From Talpa occidentalis (lineage: Eukaryota > Chordata > Mammalia > Eulipotyphla > Talpidae), in contig NW_023601433.1 of assembly GCF_014898055.3 (NCBI RefSeq), positions 71,903,683 to 71,967,682 on the forward strand: 64,000 bases of DNA. The letters run 5' to 3'. The notes beneath the pieces were generated by a model that saw only the letters and a program-made list of their open reading frames with translations, ran no database searches and was not told the DNA's origin. Below, in pieces: positions 12,195 to 23,499 of this stretch (positions are counted from its first letter, which is position 1; each line of letters starts with the position of its first letter). The position numbers and the translations under genes were made by a program.

Positions 12195-12760
12195 CAATAA
12201 GATCAGAATAGAAAACGTTTCTAGGTCCCAGGAGGCTCCCTCCTTCCCCTTGTTGTCCATCCTCACCCAAGATAACCACTATTCTGATCACTATCATATG
12301 GATTAATTTTGCCTGTTTTCATTTCCTCCGAAGTGGTCTCATACCATATTTATTTTTGTGTATCTGGGTTCTTTAACTTCACAGTCTGATTTTCTGATTT
12401 GTCCATGTTGCTACATGCCACAGTGATTGTGCTTTTTCACTGCTGTGTAGTAGTCCATTGTATAACCAGGCTATCACGGGTGTATCTGGGTTGTTCCTGT
12501 TTTGTTTGTAATTAAAACTATTGTGAATATTTGTATATAGGGTGGGGTTTTTTTTTGGGGGGGTATATAAACACTGCTTTTTGTAGGGTAGATAGCCAGA
12601 TATCTATGAATCTTTGAGTAAAATTCCTTGGTCATAATTTAAACATAGCTTTAGTAGATAATGACAGACAATTTTCCAAAGGGTCAAACCGATCTACTCT
12701 CACACTGGTGCTGTTCATTTGTTCCTCATCATTTGGGTTGGTGTTTTTTTTCTTTTAGTT
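12195..12760 (-). mobile_element. Old L1 3' fragment, antisense
   Basis: The + strand shows the complement of a mammalian-wide L1 3' region: 'accactattctgatcac', 'gtccatgttgctacatg', 'agtagtccattgtata', 'tgggttgttcc', and later 'ccaaagggtcaaaccg'. The same motif order appears at 41.2, 50.7 and 60.5 kb. Diverged and inactive. Confidence 0.7.
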
Positions 12761-13261
12761 ATTCTAATACACATCACTGTTATAGACATCATTATATGAT
12801 ATAGTAAATGGATTATCTCAAATCCTCAGAAGAAACCTGCTAATCTTCTCACTTTCTGAATAAAGAACTTGGCCTAGGTAGGTCAAGTCACTTGCCTAAG
12901 GACCATTGGCCAAAGTGTAGTAAAATTGAGATTCACACTGTATATGTAACACCCTGATCCCTGCTAGATATGACCAAGTCAATGTTTGCTTTGGGGTACT
13001 TTGAGGCACAATCCCCAGTGACCTTATAACCCCCATGTAACTGTATTATTTCATTAAGTATCACCTCAGAGTCTGGGAGTGCAACCTCACTCAATCCTAT
13101 ACTCTCCATGTGTACTGTCTTAATAAAACTAATTTTTCCCCATAACTCTAAGTAGAACTTTTAATCAAACTATAACATTTTAAAAAACAAATAACAAGTC
13201 ACTTGAACCAGTGATCAAGGATTTTATTCTCTTCAATGGAAGAAATATCTCCAAAGCTGCA

Positions 13262-13795
13262 GTGGACAGATGCTTAGGTGGCCCACTGTGACATCCTTGC
13301 GAGGTCCCCTCCCCTGAAGTAAGGGGGGGGCCTGTGACTGGGTTTTAGCCAATACAGTTTGCAAAGGGGCTGTGGGATATAAGATTGTACTGCCCATCTT
13401 GAGAACGCTGATGAAGTAGGTTGGGAAGGCCTGGGTTGTAAGAAACTGAGTAGCTTCTAAGAGTTTCTAGGAGCTGAGGGAAGCATGTTGTCAACAGTGA
13501 GCAAGACTCTAAGACCCCAAATCCAACAGGCCAGAGGAACTAAATGTTGGCAGGACTCACAAACTCAGAAGCACATCCTTGTCCTGTCGAGCCTTACATG
13601 AGACTGCAGCCCTGGCTGACACTTCATTGCAGCTCCATGTAACCTTAATCAGAGGACCCTCTCAAGCCATGCCCACCATCTTAACCCATCTTAGCCCACC
13701 ATCTTGGAGATGATAAATATGTGTGGTTTTAAGTCACTAAGCTTGTGCCCAAATTGCTACTCAGTGATAACTGAAACAAAACACTTGGGTCTACA
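13262..13795 (+). mobile_element. MLT1-type (ERVL-MaLR) LTR, decayed
   Basis: Features match old MaLR solitary LTRs: 'gtgactgggttttagccaat' near the start, then 'gacactt', and a 3' end with 'gataaatatgtgtggtttta', 'agtcactaagcttgtg' and 'gataactgaaaca'. It has no coding capacity; the 71-codon frame at 13704-13919 overlaps its 3' end. The family is inferred from remembered consensus. Confidence 0.6.
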
Positions 13796-14589
13796 TGGAA
13801 ATGCAGAACGTAATCAAGAAGCCGATTTGATCAGTAACAGATCTTGCACAGTTGAAGTGCTCTTAATAGATAATCACACCATTTCTAGAGGGGAGAAAAC
13901 TCCCTGGGCAGTCCTGTAACTCCTGACCTGCAGATAAAGGCTTTTGGAGCCAGACATCCTATGGTGTCTGACTGTAATTCAGCAGTCTTAGGAAATCACT
14001 CTCTCTTGCACATTTATTGGGTTCTTTGTGTGATCAGAATATATTCCCAAGTGGGCTATTAGTTGTAGCAACATTTCTTGAGAAAGGGTTTCACTATACA
14101 AGTTTCCTAACTGTGTGCTAGGAGTCCACGTGGATGGTAACTGGATCGATGGAGCAACAAAATTGGGTCAGCATAGGGGAGAGGTCAGCCCCAACAACCA
14201 TGTGCCATGGTGACCTTGCAGAACCTTTCTCCCAGGTGGATTAGCCCAACAAGTTGCCATTTGCCCGTGGCATCTATTTGCATGTACACACTGGCCCTAG
14301 CACTTCCGAGGAGGAGACAAACAGCTATTTCTTTTCAAGGCCTCAAGGGTGGAAACACTTTGGCCTGATGTTGCTCATCCTTCTTGTTTGTTTAGAAAAA
14401 TTAAGGCCTGGATGGACCGAGCTATCATTTGTTTGTTTCCTCTCTTTTCTATTTAAAGCAGTTCATAAGGAAAGTCCTCCAGAGAAAAATCCAGCCTCTC
14501 CCCACCCTGACACATGCCTTTTTTTTTTTTTTTTCAAATGTTAAGGGAAGGGGAAGGTCGTTATCCAGAGGCTCCCAGAGTTCCCTTTC

Positions 14590-15050
14590 ACAAGGCCAGT
14601 TGGACTATGTCAAGTCCTTGTTTAACGCCCACCCATGGCCCCCCTGTGCTCTATGGACAGAGACCCAGCTCCTCACTGTGGCCTCACGGCCTGCAGGGTC
14701 TGCCTTCTGCCCTGTCTCAGACCTCACTTCTCACTCCCTTCTCTTTTTCTCCTGCTCAGGGCCTTTGCCCAGGCTGCATTCTCTACCTGAAAACCATTTC
14801 CTTTCCCCTCTCTGCTCAGTCTTCAGTTCTCAGTTTAATGTCACCTCCTCAGAGAAGGCCTCCTGGATCCACACCTGATTTTGAGGTCCTCTATTATAGT
14901 TACCTTGACATCTGTATCCTTGAGCACATGGCAAAGTTGTCGTGAAATCACCAATTAGGTGCCAGAGAGGATAGGGCATAGCTACTAGGCTCCCACTGCC
15001 TTGGACACAGAACGCTCCCAATAAATATTTGCTAAATAAATGACTGGAGG
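14590..15050 (+). repeat. LINE-2 3' fragment
   Basis: L2-like order: 'cctcactgtggcctcacgg', 'cagggcctttgcccaggctg', 'tttaatgtcacctcctcag', 'agaaggcctcctggatcc', and a tail 'cccaataaatatttgcta'. Three overlapping open frames (14254-14945) are compositional and conflict with one another. Confidence 0.7.
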
Positions 15051-15054
15051 AATA

Positions 15055-15595
15055 AAGCCATCCATGAATAAATGAAAAATCAATTTTTCATCTGAGACCC
15101 TCACTTCACTCCCTGGAGGTACTGGGAGGAGAGTTTTCCTTGTCTTTCGATAATTATCACTTTAATCTTTGGGTGTATGGTGGCTGGGTTATGATTTGTG
15201 CTGGGAGACTGATATCTGCTCTGGGCAAGGTCAGGTTTGGTGATGCTGCCAGACTCCATAAAGGTGGACTGGCCAGCATGGCAGGAGGTGACCCTGGATG
15301 GTCGAGAGGTTCCAGTTCTCTCTTAAATCTTGAATGTTTCAGAACTGGACCCAGGAATGTGATTCTCTTAAAGGAGAGCATTTTCGACATAAGAGTGGAC
15401 AAGATTCCAGGACTTCCATGGTCTCCTGCCAAATTCCAAGCTTGGTGCTTTCCAGAAGCAATTATGTATAGTGGGGGCCTGGGAGTGTGTATATGTGAGT
15501 GAGCCTAGGCAAAGGGTGGTCCATCAGGCCTGCCTGCACCATCTAGGCACAGGCTCATTCAAGTCCCATACAGCCCTTCCCAGGGGCCTTATTAT
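15055..15595. other. Intergenic spacer, nothing recognisable
   Basis: Open frames on both strands (15140-15502, 15157-15432) overlap head-on, lack motifs and lack exon context. No RNA gene or promoter seen. Confidence 0.45.
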
Positions 15596-15599
15596 CTCA

Positions 15600-15760
15600 T
15601 TGTATCCTCACTGTAATGCCTGCAGCAGTGAATTATCTTCAATTACAGAGGAGACAACTGAGATTCCGAGAGGGGAAGTCACTTAGTCTACGATCATACA
15701 AATAATGTTAGAAGTGAGATGCAAATTGAGGCCTCCATCAACATTCATTCTCTTTCCTCT
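15600..15760 (-). repeat. MIR-type SINE remnant, antisense
   Basis: Complement of the MIR core: 'cagaggagacaactgagatt', 'aggggaagtcacttagtc' and 'gatcatacaaataat'. Ancient element. Confidence 0.6.
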
Positions 15761-16459
15761 CAACTATACCACAACCCTAAAATCACTCTAGTCCAATGAT
15801 GTAGATTGAAGACTTCCTGAGACTGGGAAAAACTGCTGCCCCGAATATATCAGATATACACAGACAATCCTGGTAAATAAAGTTCTTTTAAGAAGAGCAA
15901 AGCCTGCTATTTAATAATCAAATATATGAATTAAAATGCAGACAAAGCTTTTGGAAAGTTGACCTATCAATAAATTCATTTTAAGGTGCAAATGACTGAT
16001 AGGAAATCTTTTCATGCAAGCATAACTAAGGAAAAGGTATAGAGAAAGAGAGAGGGGCATTTGAGTCTGACAGGTAAAGAGAGAGACGAGAGGAAGAGGA
16101 TTGGAGAAAGGGCTTAGGAAATGGATGGTGGCTCTAAAGAGAATGCTTGATAGCTTTGCATTATTGCTTCATGGTGGCTGAATGGTATCTCTCTCAGAGA
16201 CATATGTGAGCAGTGGTATTTAAATTGTAAAAGGCCAAGAAATGACCTTGAAGGAAAGCGTGCTAGCTAAAGGGCCAGGAGGAAAAAGCCCCTGAAGTAA
16301 AAATCAGCATTGTCATTGTGACCTGGGCTCACTGAGTGGGCTGTATGGGTAGCAGGAGGTGAATTGGAAAGAGCATTTTAATAGGATTTTACAGTTTGTT
16401 GCACACCTGAACAGGTACTCTGTTATCTTGTTTAACGCAACAGCCCTATGACTTCAATT

Positions 16460-16690
16460 TACAGGAATTAGAGAAGCAGATTGGGCTAGAACTGCCTGGG
16501 TTCAAATCCTATTAATGTAGCTATTGTACTTGTTTTGCAAGTGATTTGACATTTTCCTCCTGTTTAAAATGAGGCCAACCACCTCCATCATGGGTGTTTG
16601 GGAAGGATTTAATGAGGTAGTCACACAAAGTATTTGACGTTGTAGTTGGCACACAATCAGCACTCAATACATGTTCCCTATTATGACTTC
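16460..16690 (+). repeat. MIR-type SINE remnant
   Basis: A nearly full MIR layout: 'ctgcctgggttcaaatcc', 'gatttgacattttcc', 'cctgtttaaaatgagg', 'gaaggatttaatgagg', 'cagcactcaatacatg'. This is one of the clearest MIR copies in the window. Confidence 0.75.
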
Positions 16691-17299
16691 TATATTGTAC
16701 CACTAAAGTGGCTTATTTGGAAGACTATTTCAGCGTGGCTCCAAACCTCTTGGGATTGATTCTATCTTGGCAGATGAGTGATTTCTACTTAGGTGCCTGC
16801 CACACTGATGGTAAATATTTATAGAATGAATGAAAGTCTAAGCTAGCATGGCATGGATCAGGCAGAAATAGAAGACAGAGCATAATAGTATGAGTAATTT
16901 GTAGGTGATTTGGTAGGCCATGGGAGTCACTGAAGGTTCTTGAGCAAGAGCAGGGAGAGTCGGAGGGCCTAAAGGAGGGAAGATTTGGAAGGGGGATGAT
17001 CATTTGGCAAGCTGTGGACATCTGGATGAGGGATAAGAGAAACTTGTTGCAGAGGCTCCAGAGAGAAGAGGAGAACTTTCCCTTTTATTTACTGCTCACC
17101 CAGAGGCCTGCAAGTCACCCTAGATCATACTTCATCTTAGCCCAGTTAGTGTGCCTCCATATTGTAATGTACTGGCCTGCCTACTTTAACCACCCTTATC
17201 CAGATCTCCTGTATCTAAACAATTGTCCAAGCATTCAAGTGGTTCAGCCCTCTCATTCACTTGGTTTGTATCTTAGCCAAGAGAGTCTTGTAAATGACA

Positions 17300-17660
17300 C
17301 ATCAATGTTGTCACTCCTCTCTTTAAATCTTCCACTGACATCCCACTGCCCCTAAGCTAGTGTCAGTTACCCTCTGTGACTCCCAGGCCCTACACAATCT
17401 CATCCTGCTGACCCCTCTCACCTGTCTTTCTTGGGGCTGCCCATTTGCACTCAGCCAATCTGACCCTTCTCTACTCTGGAATCTTCCACATGATGTCTGT
17501 CTGAGCAATTGCAGGCCCTGAACTAAAAGTTCCAGGGTGAACTTTTGTGATAGTGCAGGGCTTATCATACCCTATTGTACCTGACAAGCACTTCAGTGTC
17601 TTATTACAGTGCAGATTAAGCTCAGTAGGATTGGGGGAGAGCTTAGAATTTGCGCGCATG
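17300..17660 (+). repeat. LINE-2 fragment
   Basis: L2-like motifs 'aaatcttccactgacatccc', 'ccaggccctacacaatctca' and 'tgacccctctcacctg' in order. Neighbouring open frames (16996-17659) are short and conflicting. Confidence 0.6.
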
Positions 17661-18860
17661 TTTGGGTGACCTCAGTACCACCTGGGAGCTTGTGAGAAAT
17701 ACAGAATCAAGCCCAACCTGGACCTCTGTGTCTGAATCTGCATATAAGTGCCGTGGAGCGCTGGTCTAGAGAACCCCTTAGGCACATGTGAACACCTACC
17801 TGGGGACTTCTAGGGTCCTCTGGGATCAGGGTTATGTCAGGCCTGGTCCAGCTACCATGATTTTGTCCCTGAGTCTAATCTGATCTGCTGAAATCTACAC
17901 CTATGAGCTTTGACAGAATGAGACCATTTTGGGAGCTGTCACCTCCACCCAGGGTAATCAGAGGTAATCAGACCTAGCTGAGATGGGAGAAGAGATGGTG
18001 AGAGGTAAGAGACAGGGCCACTGAACACCTGCAGCCATTGGCCCTCATGGCATGCCCCCAAATGACTTTTGCTTGTGAGGTGTGACATGGGAGTTCTGTG
18101 GGACTTTCCTTAGCAACTGGGGGTCTTTGGTGGCCTTTCTTGGGTTGGTTTTGGCATAATTTCCCAGTCGAATGGCACATGCCCTTTCAGACAAAATCTT
18201 AAGGCCAGAGGTAACTTGGCAATGCAGAAAAGGTCTGGCTTTCTGTGACTTCCATATCCAGAGGTGACCTTTCTACTCCTTAGGAAGGAGCCAAGATGGC
18301 TTCTTCAGTCCCATGGAAAAGCGAGGCCTGCTTTAGGGGGTTGGCCATTCCGTCAGTCTACGTTCCCAGTGCCCTTGATTTCCTGCTTCTGTTCGTATTA
18401 TCTTTCTCTTACAGCTGTTCCTGTACCAGTGGTGTTGATACCAGTGTGTACCCTGGTTTCCCACCTCCCTGACATCAAAGCACCCACAAATACAAGCCAT
18501 GAAGTGGTAAGGGTCACCAAAAAGGAATGGCTTTGCTGTGTAGGACAGTCAAGTAAGAACACACAGAAGTCAGAAGAACAGACTTCCTGTTCCTGAATGT
18601 TCTCTGGCCTCCTCCACCACCTCCGGGGGTTTTCACTGGCTACCCATCCCATGAGTGCCTGGCCTCATGCCATGTCAGTGGCCTTCTAGACCATTAGCAG
18701 CACAAGGACCATCAGAGACCTGGGGGTTAGGCCTCCTGCTTTTATCAGGATTTACTCTTTAATGGGCACTTGTGGTTTTAAATAGCATTCTGTTTCTCTC
18801 TTTGGACTGTCTTCTGACAGAAGGCTGTCTTTGAGGCAAACAATCTATAATATTTTGTCA
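17661..18860. other. Intergenic spacer, nothing recognisable
   Basis: Mixed-composition DNA, no gene or RNA recognised. Open frames at 17974-18652 are short, lie on both strands and have no family features. Confidence 0.45.
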
Positions 18861-18864
18861 TTTG

Positions 18865-18899
18865 CTCATTCATTCATTCATTCATTCATTCATTCATTC
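18865..18899. repeat. (ATTC)n microsatellite
   Basis: About eight ATTC units, nearly perfect, ending in 'ttcgttt'. The 68-codon open frame starting at 18862 translates the repeat and is not a gene. Confidence 0.95.
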
Positions 18900-19189
18900 G
18901 TTTCCACATACATTGAACACCTTTATTGAGCAAACTCAGCATGCCAGGGCAGATGCTAGAGGAGCAAATACAGATGTGCTTGTTTCTACAAACCCGGTAA
19001 TGGTTTGCTCCCCTCACCTGTGGGTTGTGGTGATGCTGAGAATTATTTATGACCCAGGTACCGCTTGATGGAGTAAAACTGAAACCCACAAGAGGGCATG
19101 GAGGGTGTGAGTATTCTTCACCTTGCAAAAGGATTCACTGCAGGATTAAATAAAGCCAGGAAAATTTAGAATTTGAAAGGACCTCTGGG

Positions 19190-19575
19190 ACCAGCTCATT
19201 CAATCCCTTCATTAGGCAGCTGTGGGAAGTAAGGTTTAAAGGCTTAAGTAAGTTGCATATAGTTATTCAGCAATGCCCCTGTGTCACATCCAGCCTTGCT
19301 TTCTCATTCTCAGGGCAAATCTCTTTCCATAGTGCCCTGCATGGCATAGAGACACTCCAATGACAATAAGAAGGAAAACTAGGCCAATATTTATTGAGAA
19401 CTTTCTATGTGGTAGACACTTTCTCTGTGTTTTTCCTAGGTTACATTATTTCCCATATATTAGGCCAGTAATACCACTGAGAGTGTACTGAGAAGCAGAG
19501 AGATTAAGCAATTTGTCTAAGGTCACACAGTTTGGAAATGCAGGCTCTGGGTTCTAATCCAGAGCCTGTGGCTCC
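19190..19575 (-). repeat. Two MIR-type remnants, antisense
   Basis: The first, about 19190-19300, has 'gacctctgggaccagctcat' and 'taaggtttaaaggcttaag'. The second, about 19385-19575, has 'aatatttattgagaactt', 'aagcagagagattaagc' and 'aaggtcacacagtttgg'. Both are complements of the MIR/L2 3' region. Confidence 0.55.
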
Positions 19576-19579
19576 TGAG

Positions 19580-22470
19580 CCCATAGTGTGTGCACTTTCT
19601 CTTTAGAGAGAGATATCTTGACCTGCAACTTTTGTAGAGAAATGTGTTTCCACCCACATATTTCAAAGGAAGTTACTTCCATATTGAATATAATTTCAGT
19701 GTGATTTAACCCAAACCTTGGTATCATCCCTTTTGGCAGACCATTCAAAGCATTGAATTTCTATGTATTGAGCTATGCTGTTACAATAGCATGCAAAGCC
19801 GCCCACTGGACATGTGTGACAAGGGGCAGAACTGTGATCCGAGTGGCAGGTGAAATGGCACTGTGGCCCTGTGTGCTAGAAACACCTGCAGACTTGACAG
19901 GGCGAGGTGTTTGGAACAAAGCCCATTCAAACCCAAATGTGTGTGGTTCTCACAATTAATAATGACTTTTAGGGGGTTGCTTACCAAAAAATCAAGCGTC
20001 TCTTAGCAGGGTTGGATTAAATATTGTTATATTAAAGAATTCAAGTCAGGCGTGTTCTGTTGTTTGAAAAAAACCTTCTATTTGGGAGTCTTAGAGTTGA
20101 ATTTTTTCATTTGTGCTTGATTAATTTCCCAGAACAACACCCCACCCCCACTCCCCGTTTTTATAGCTCAGGGAGTTTCACTGTGTGTAGGAAGTTCCAG
20201 CAAAGTCCAGAACCAAAACCTATATGATCAGTTAGTTCTCTAGTTAGCTTTTTCCTCTGCAGCTGTTATCAGAATTAACCCCAAAGAGTACAAACATAAT
20301 GCATCCATCTAAGCAACATCTCCCCTAATCATGAAACATCCTAGAAGAGAAGGAAAACACATTGCAGAAAGGCAGGAATTTTTTCCATTATGTCACATGC
20401 AGCATGAGCCCAAAGTCCTTTAAATTGTCTGGGGCAGGGGGAGAGTGGGAAACCTAATAATTTGCAAGGGAGCATACTGACTAAGTGCAAATAGGTTGCT
20501 ATTTGTTTTCTCTCTTCATGGTAATGATCTCAGGCTGGAGATGGTGTTTAGCAACGGGACCCAGCAGGTCAGTTATGACAACTTCATCACTGTCATTAGC
20601 ACCTTTTGTTTGCAGTGAACACAGAAAGCTGTTCAGCATTAAGGGAGTCAAAGGAAAGAGAGGGGGGTGGAGACAGTGAGAGCAGAGGACCGGGGAACCA
20701 AGGTTAGAGCACTGTTAATACCAAGAAAAAACAGCCTTGGGGCAATTAGTCAGTTGATTTAAATGGTGAAGGGGTAAATGGTAAATGGTAAAGGCCCTCA
20801 ATTTTGGGATCCTTGTTCTTTCCACTAGAAGAGTAATTGCTTGTGTTTATAAAGGCTAATCATTTTTGCCAATTTTAGTTCCTAGAAATGACTCAGGGAG
20901 ATGTTCTTTTTGGTAAGGGGGTCTTCCAGCTTTAGCATTATGACTGAATAATCAGTTTCAAGTATCTACTCCAGCAGGCCAGGGTAAAATGAAGCAAAAG
21001 AAATAGAGGAAGTGCAGTGACCTTTGTTGGGGACCTACTGGTGTCAGCCAAGGTGAGTTTTCATGTGTAGTATCTCCTCCATCTACTCAGTCACCCTGGG
21101 GTAGGCGCCCTCATCTTCACTGGATGGATGATCTGTCAAGTGAGAGTCCGAATGATAAAAGCAAAAACATTAGAAGAAACTTAACAATCTGCTGGTTTTG
21201 TTTGGTTTGTTTTGGGAACTTACTCCTCCTTCTGGGGTGACCCTTGACAAGACATTCTGTGTTCCTGTTTTTAGACCAAAAAAAAAAAAAAAAAAGTGGG
21301 TGGAAGATGAAAGTTTGCTATTTGGTTGACGCAAATTTGTCTCATTAGTATATTTTGTTCTCACTTATCATTTCAGCTTTCTGTTGCCCCAACCAAGTTT
21401 CTTCGGCTCTTATTCCCCCCTATTTCTTACATCCCTCTTGTCTTTTTCCAGACAACTTCATGAATATTGTGCCTTGGATCTTGAGAAATGTCTGGTAAAA
21501 TGGGCCAAGTTTGAATGCAGGCATAACAGGGAAACAGATGGGGATGGGGGGTTGGTTTGTGGTGTGGTAAGAGAAGGAAAGAAATAAGGAGGAGAGATTA
21601 TGAGAGGGATATTGGGAGAGCACAAAGAGCAGGAATCTTGTGACGACAAATCAGGCTGCTTCTGCTGTGACAGTACAGTTTATGTACAAAATTGGACCAT
21701 ACCTATACCTGCACTCTATTAACCCTGTCATTTATTGCAGAACATTATACCAAAATCCTAGTAAAGTCTAGGCTCATGGTGCAAGATGACCACGTGGATA
21801 AATTAAAGGGATTTTTTTTTATTAATATCCAGTTCAAGTCTTCTTAAAACTTCTCGGGTATCCCCCAACAGGACTCCAGCCCTACTGTCACATGGGTTCT
21901 GAACGTGGGCTTGTATGGCTGAGGAAAAATAAGACACAAACGAAAACCTCAGACTCTTGTGGGGTGTCGTGATCAGACACTGGATCTCAGATCAGGAAGC
22001 TGGAAATTCCCTCCTGCCTTGGTGTTCAGGCCCTAGTTACTCCACTTCCCCAAATCAGCCTGGCGGGTAGGTGCACACAGTAGGTGCTCCCTAATTGTCT
22101 CTGCTTTGATAGCAAAAACACGGAGTCAGAATATTACTTGGTACTTAAGGGCCATTGTAACATCCAAATGCAAACATCTCACTGCAGACCAGGGGCGAGT
22201 GACCTGCCTGGAGAAGACAACTCCTTGCATGGTGGGGGGGGGCTCCCAGTTGGAAGTTCTCACCCCACTTTCCCGGCTAAGTGCCAGGCAAGCAACTTCG
22301 ACCAGCGTTTAGCTGTCTGCTTATTTCACAGGGCGGACCTGCAGGGTCAGGAGCTAGGCTTGGAGGCTGGCCGTCTGGGCGCTGCTCAGGGGTGTCCCCG
22401 ACCACACATGGCTCCAGCACCACCTTCGGGGACAGGTGCAGCCCATGCATTCCTGGGCCACCCCCAGAGG
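19580..22470. promoter_or_regulatory. GRK3 upstream flank, mostly unique DNA
   Basis: Relatively repeat-poor DNA immediately 5' of the GRK3 CpG island. It contains an A run at about 21280, a T run near 21813, and possible MIR remnants near 21010-21130, but no gene. Proximity and low repeat content make it a plausible location for GRK3 regulatory elements; this is inference, not a detected motif cluster. Confidence 0.35.
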
Positions 22471-22804
22471 TGCTGACCGGCACTGTGCCCGCTGGAGAAC
22501 CGCGGTGTCCAGGGCACAGGGACCTCCCCGCCGCCCGCGGGGTCGAGGCCGGCGGGTCCAGGCGGGTCCAGGCACCCCCGGCGCGCAGGGGTCGGGGGCA
22601 GAGAGGGAGGCGCGCGAGCTCGGGGAGCTGGGCGGGAAGTCGGGAGGAGGAGGAGGAGGAGAGGAAGTCCCTCGTGGCCGCCGCGAGGGGAGGGCGGGCC
22701 GGTGCCCGCGGGGACCGGGTCAGGAGGCGCGGGGTGGACGGGGCCTGCTCGCCGCTGCGGACGCGCAGGGGCGCGGGGCGCGGGGCGCGTGTCCCGGACC
22801 CCGC

Positions 22805-22822
22805 GGGCGGGCGGGGCGGGGG
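22805..22822 (+). other. G-quadruplex motif in CpG island
   Basis: Four G runs (3, 3, 4 and 5 guanines) separated by single cytosines, the loop geometry expected to give very stable parallel quadruplexes. It lies about 290 bp upstream of the GRK3 ATG on the coding strand, so it could sit in the promoter or in the 5' UTR depending on the start site. Confidence 0.7.
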
Positions 22823-23108
22823 CGGCGGCGCGTGCGCGGGGCCGCGGGCGGCGCGCGAGGGGGCGGGGCGGGCGGCGCGCGGCGACCCCGGCGGGCCCGA
22901 GCCGGCGGCGCGCGGGGCGCGGAGTGGGGCGCGGGGCGCGCCGGCGGGCGAGGGCGCGCGAGGGGCGCGCGAGGGGGCGCGCTCGCGGCCGGGAGCGCGC
23001 GGGGGGGGCTGCCCCGGGGCGGCCCCCCCACGTCGGGGCGCGGCGGGCGGCGGCGGCGGGAGTGCGTCCCGTCCCGGTGCCGAGGAGCCGCCGCCGCCGC
23101 TCGCCAAC

Positions 23109-23221
23109 ATGGCGGACCTGGAGGCCGTGCTGGCCGATGTCAGCTACCTGATGGCGATGGAGAAGAGCAAGGCCACGCCGGCCGCCCGCGCCAGCAAGAA
23201 GATCGTCCTGCCGGAGCCCAG
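23109..23221 (+). CDS. GRK3: GRK3 (beta-adrenergic receptor kinase 2), coding exon 1
   Basis: Encodes residues 1-37 plus two bases of codon 38 of G protein-coupled receptor kinase 3, a serine/threonine kinase that phosphorylates agonist-occupied receptors at the plasma membrane, where it is recruited by G-beta-gamma. The start [11 protein letters not shown] is the hallmark of the GRK2/3 subfamily; Asp3, Leu4, Val7, Leu8 and Asp10 belong to the N-terminal helix that docks on receptor and kinase lobe. Ser29 in ARASKK corresponds to the reported PKC site of GRK2. The ATG has a strong context (A at -3, G at +4). The exon ends CCC-AG followed by a GTACCG donor at 23222. The frame is also open upstream for 276 codons, but homology clearly begins at this Met. 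The full protein is roughly 690 residues; only its beginning is here. In human the gene lies upstream of MYO18B, which is not in this window. Confidence 0.97.
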
Positions 23222-23499
23222 GTACCGGCTCCCTCGGCCCGCGCCGCCCCCCGCGCCGCCCCCCGGGGCCGCCAGCGACCCCCTGCGTCCGGGAGGGTCG
23301 GGCGCTCGGCTGCGCCCCCCTCGGCGGGCGGCCCCGGGGGCGGGAGCTGCGGGGCCGGCCTCGCCGTTCCGGTCTCTGAAATGGGGCATCGGAGGGCAGT
23401 TGGGGGACTCGGTGGGACGGCGCGCCAAAGTGCCCAGCGGGGCGCCCGCAGCGCCGGCCCAGCCGGGGGCTGCTCGGAGGGGCTGTGACTTGGCTGGAC

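Larger units (their letters stand above)
22480..23480 (+). promoter_or_regulatory. GRK3 CpG-island promoter
   Basis: About 1 kb of very GC-rich, CpG-dense DNA in an otherwise CpG-depleted window. It has many GC-box-like stretches (for example 22861-22870, gggcggggcg), an NRF1-like 'gcgcgtgcgcg' near 22827, a (GGA)n purine tract at 22642-22666, and no obvious TATA box. It surrounds GRK3 coding exon 1. This is the usual architecture for a broadly expressed gene with dispersed start sites. The exact transcription start cannot be read from sequence. Long open frames on both strands here result from the scarcity of AT-rich stop codons. Confidence 0.92.

Noticed and set aside
18862..19068. 68-codon frame with an IHSF repeat
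   Set aside because: Translation of the ATTC microsatellite.
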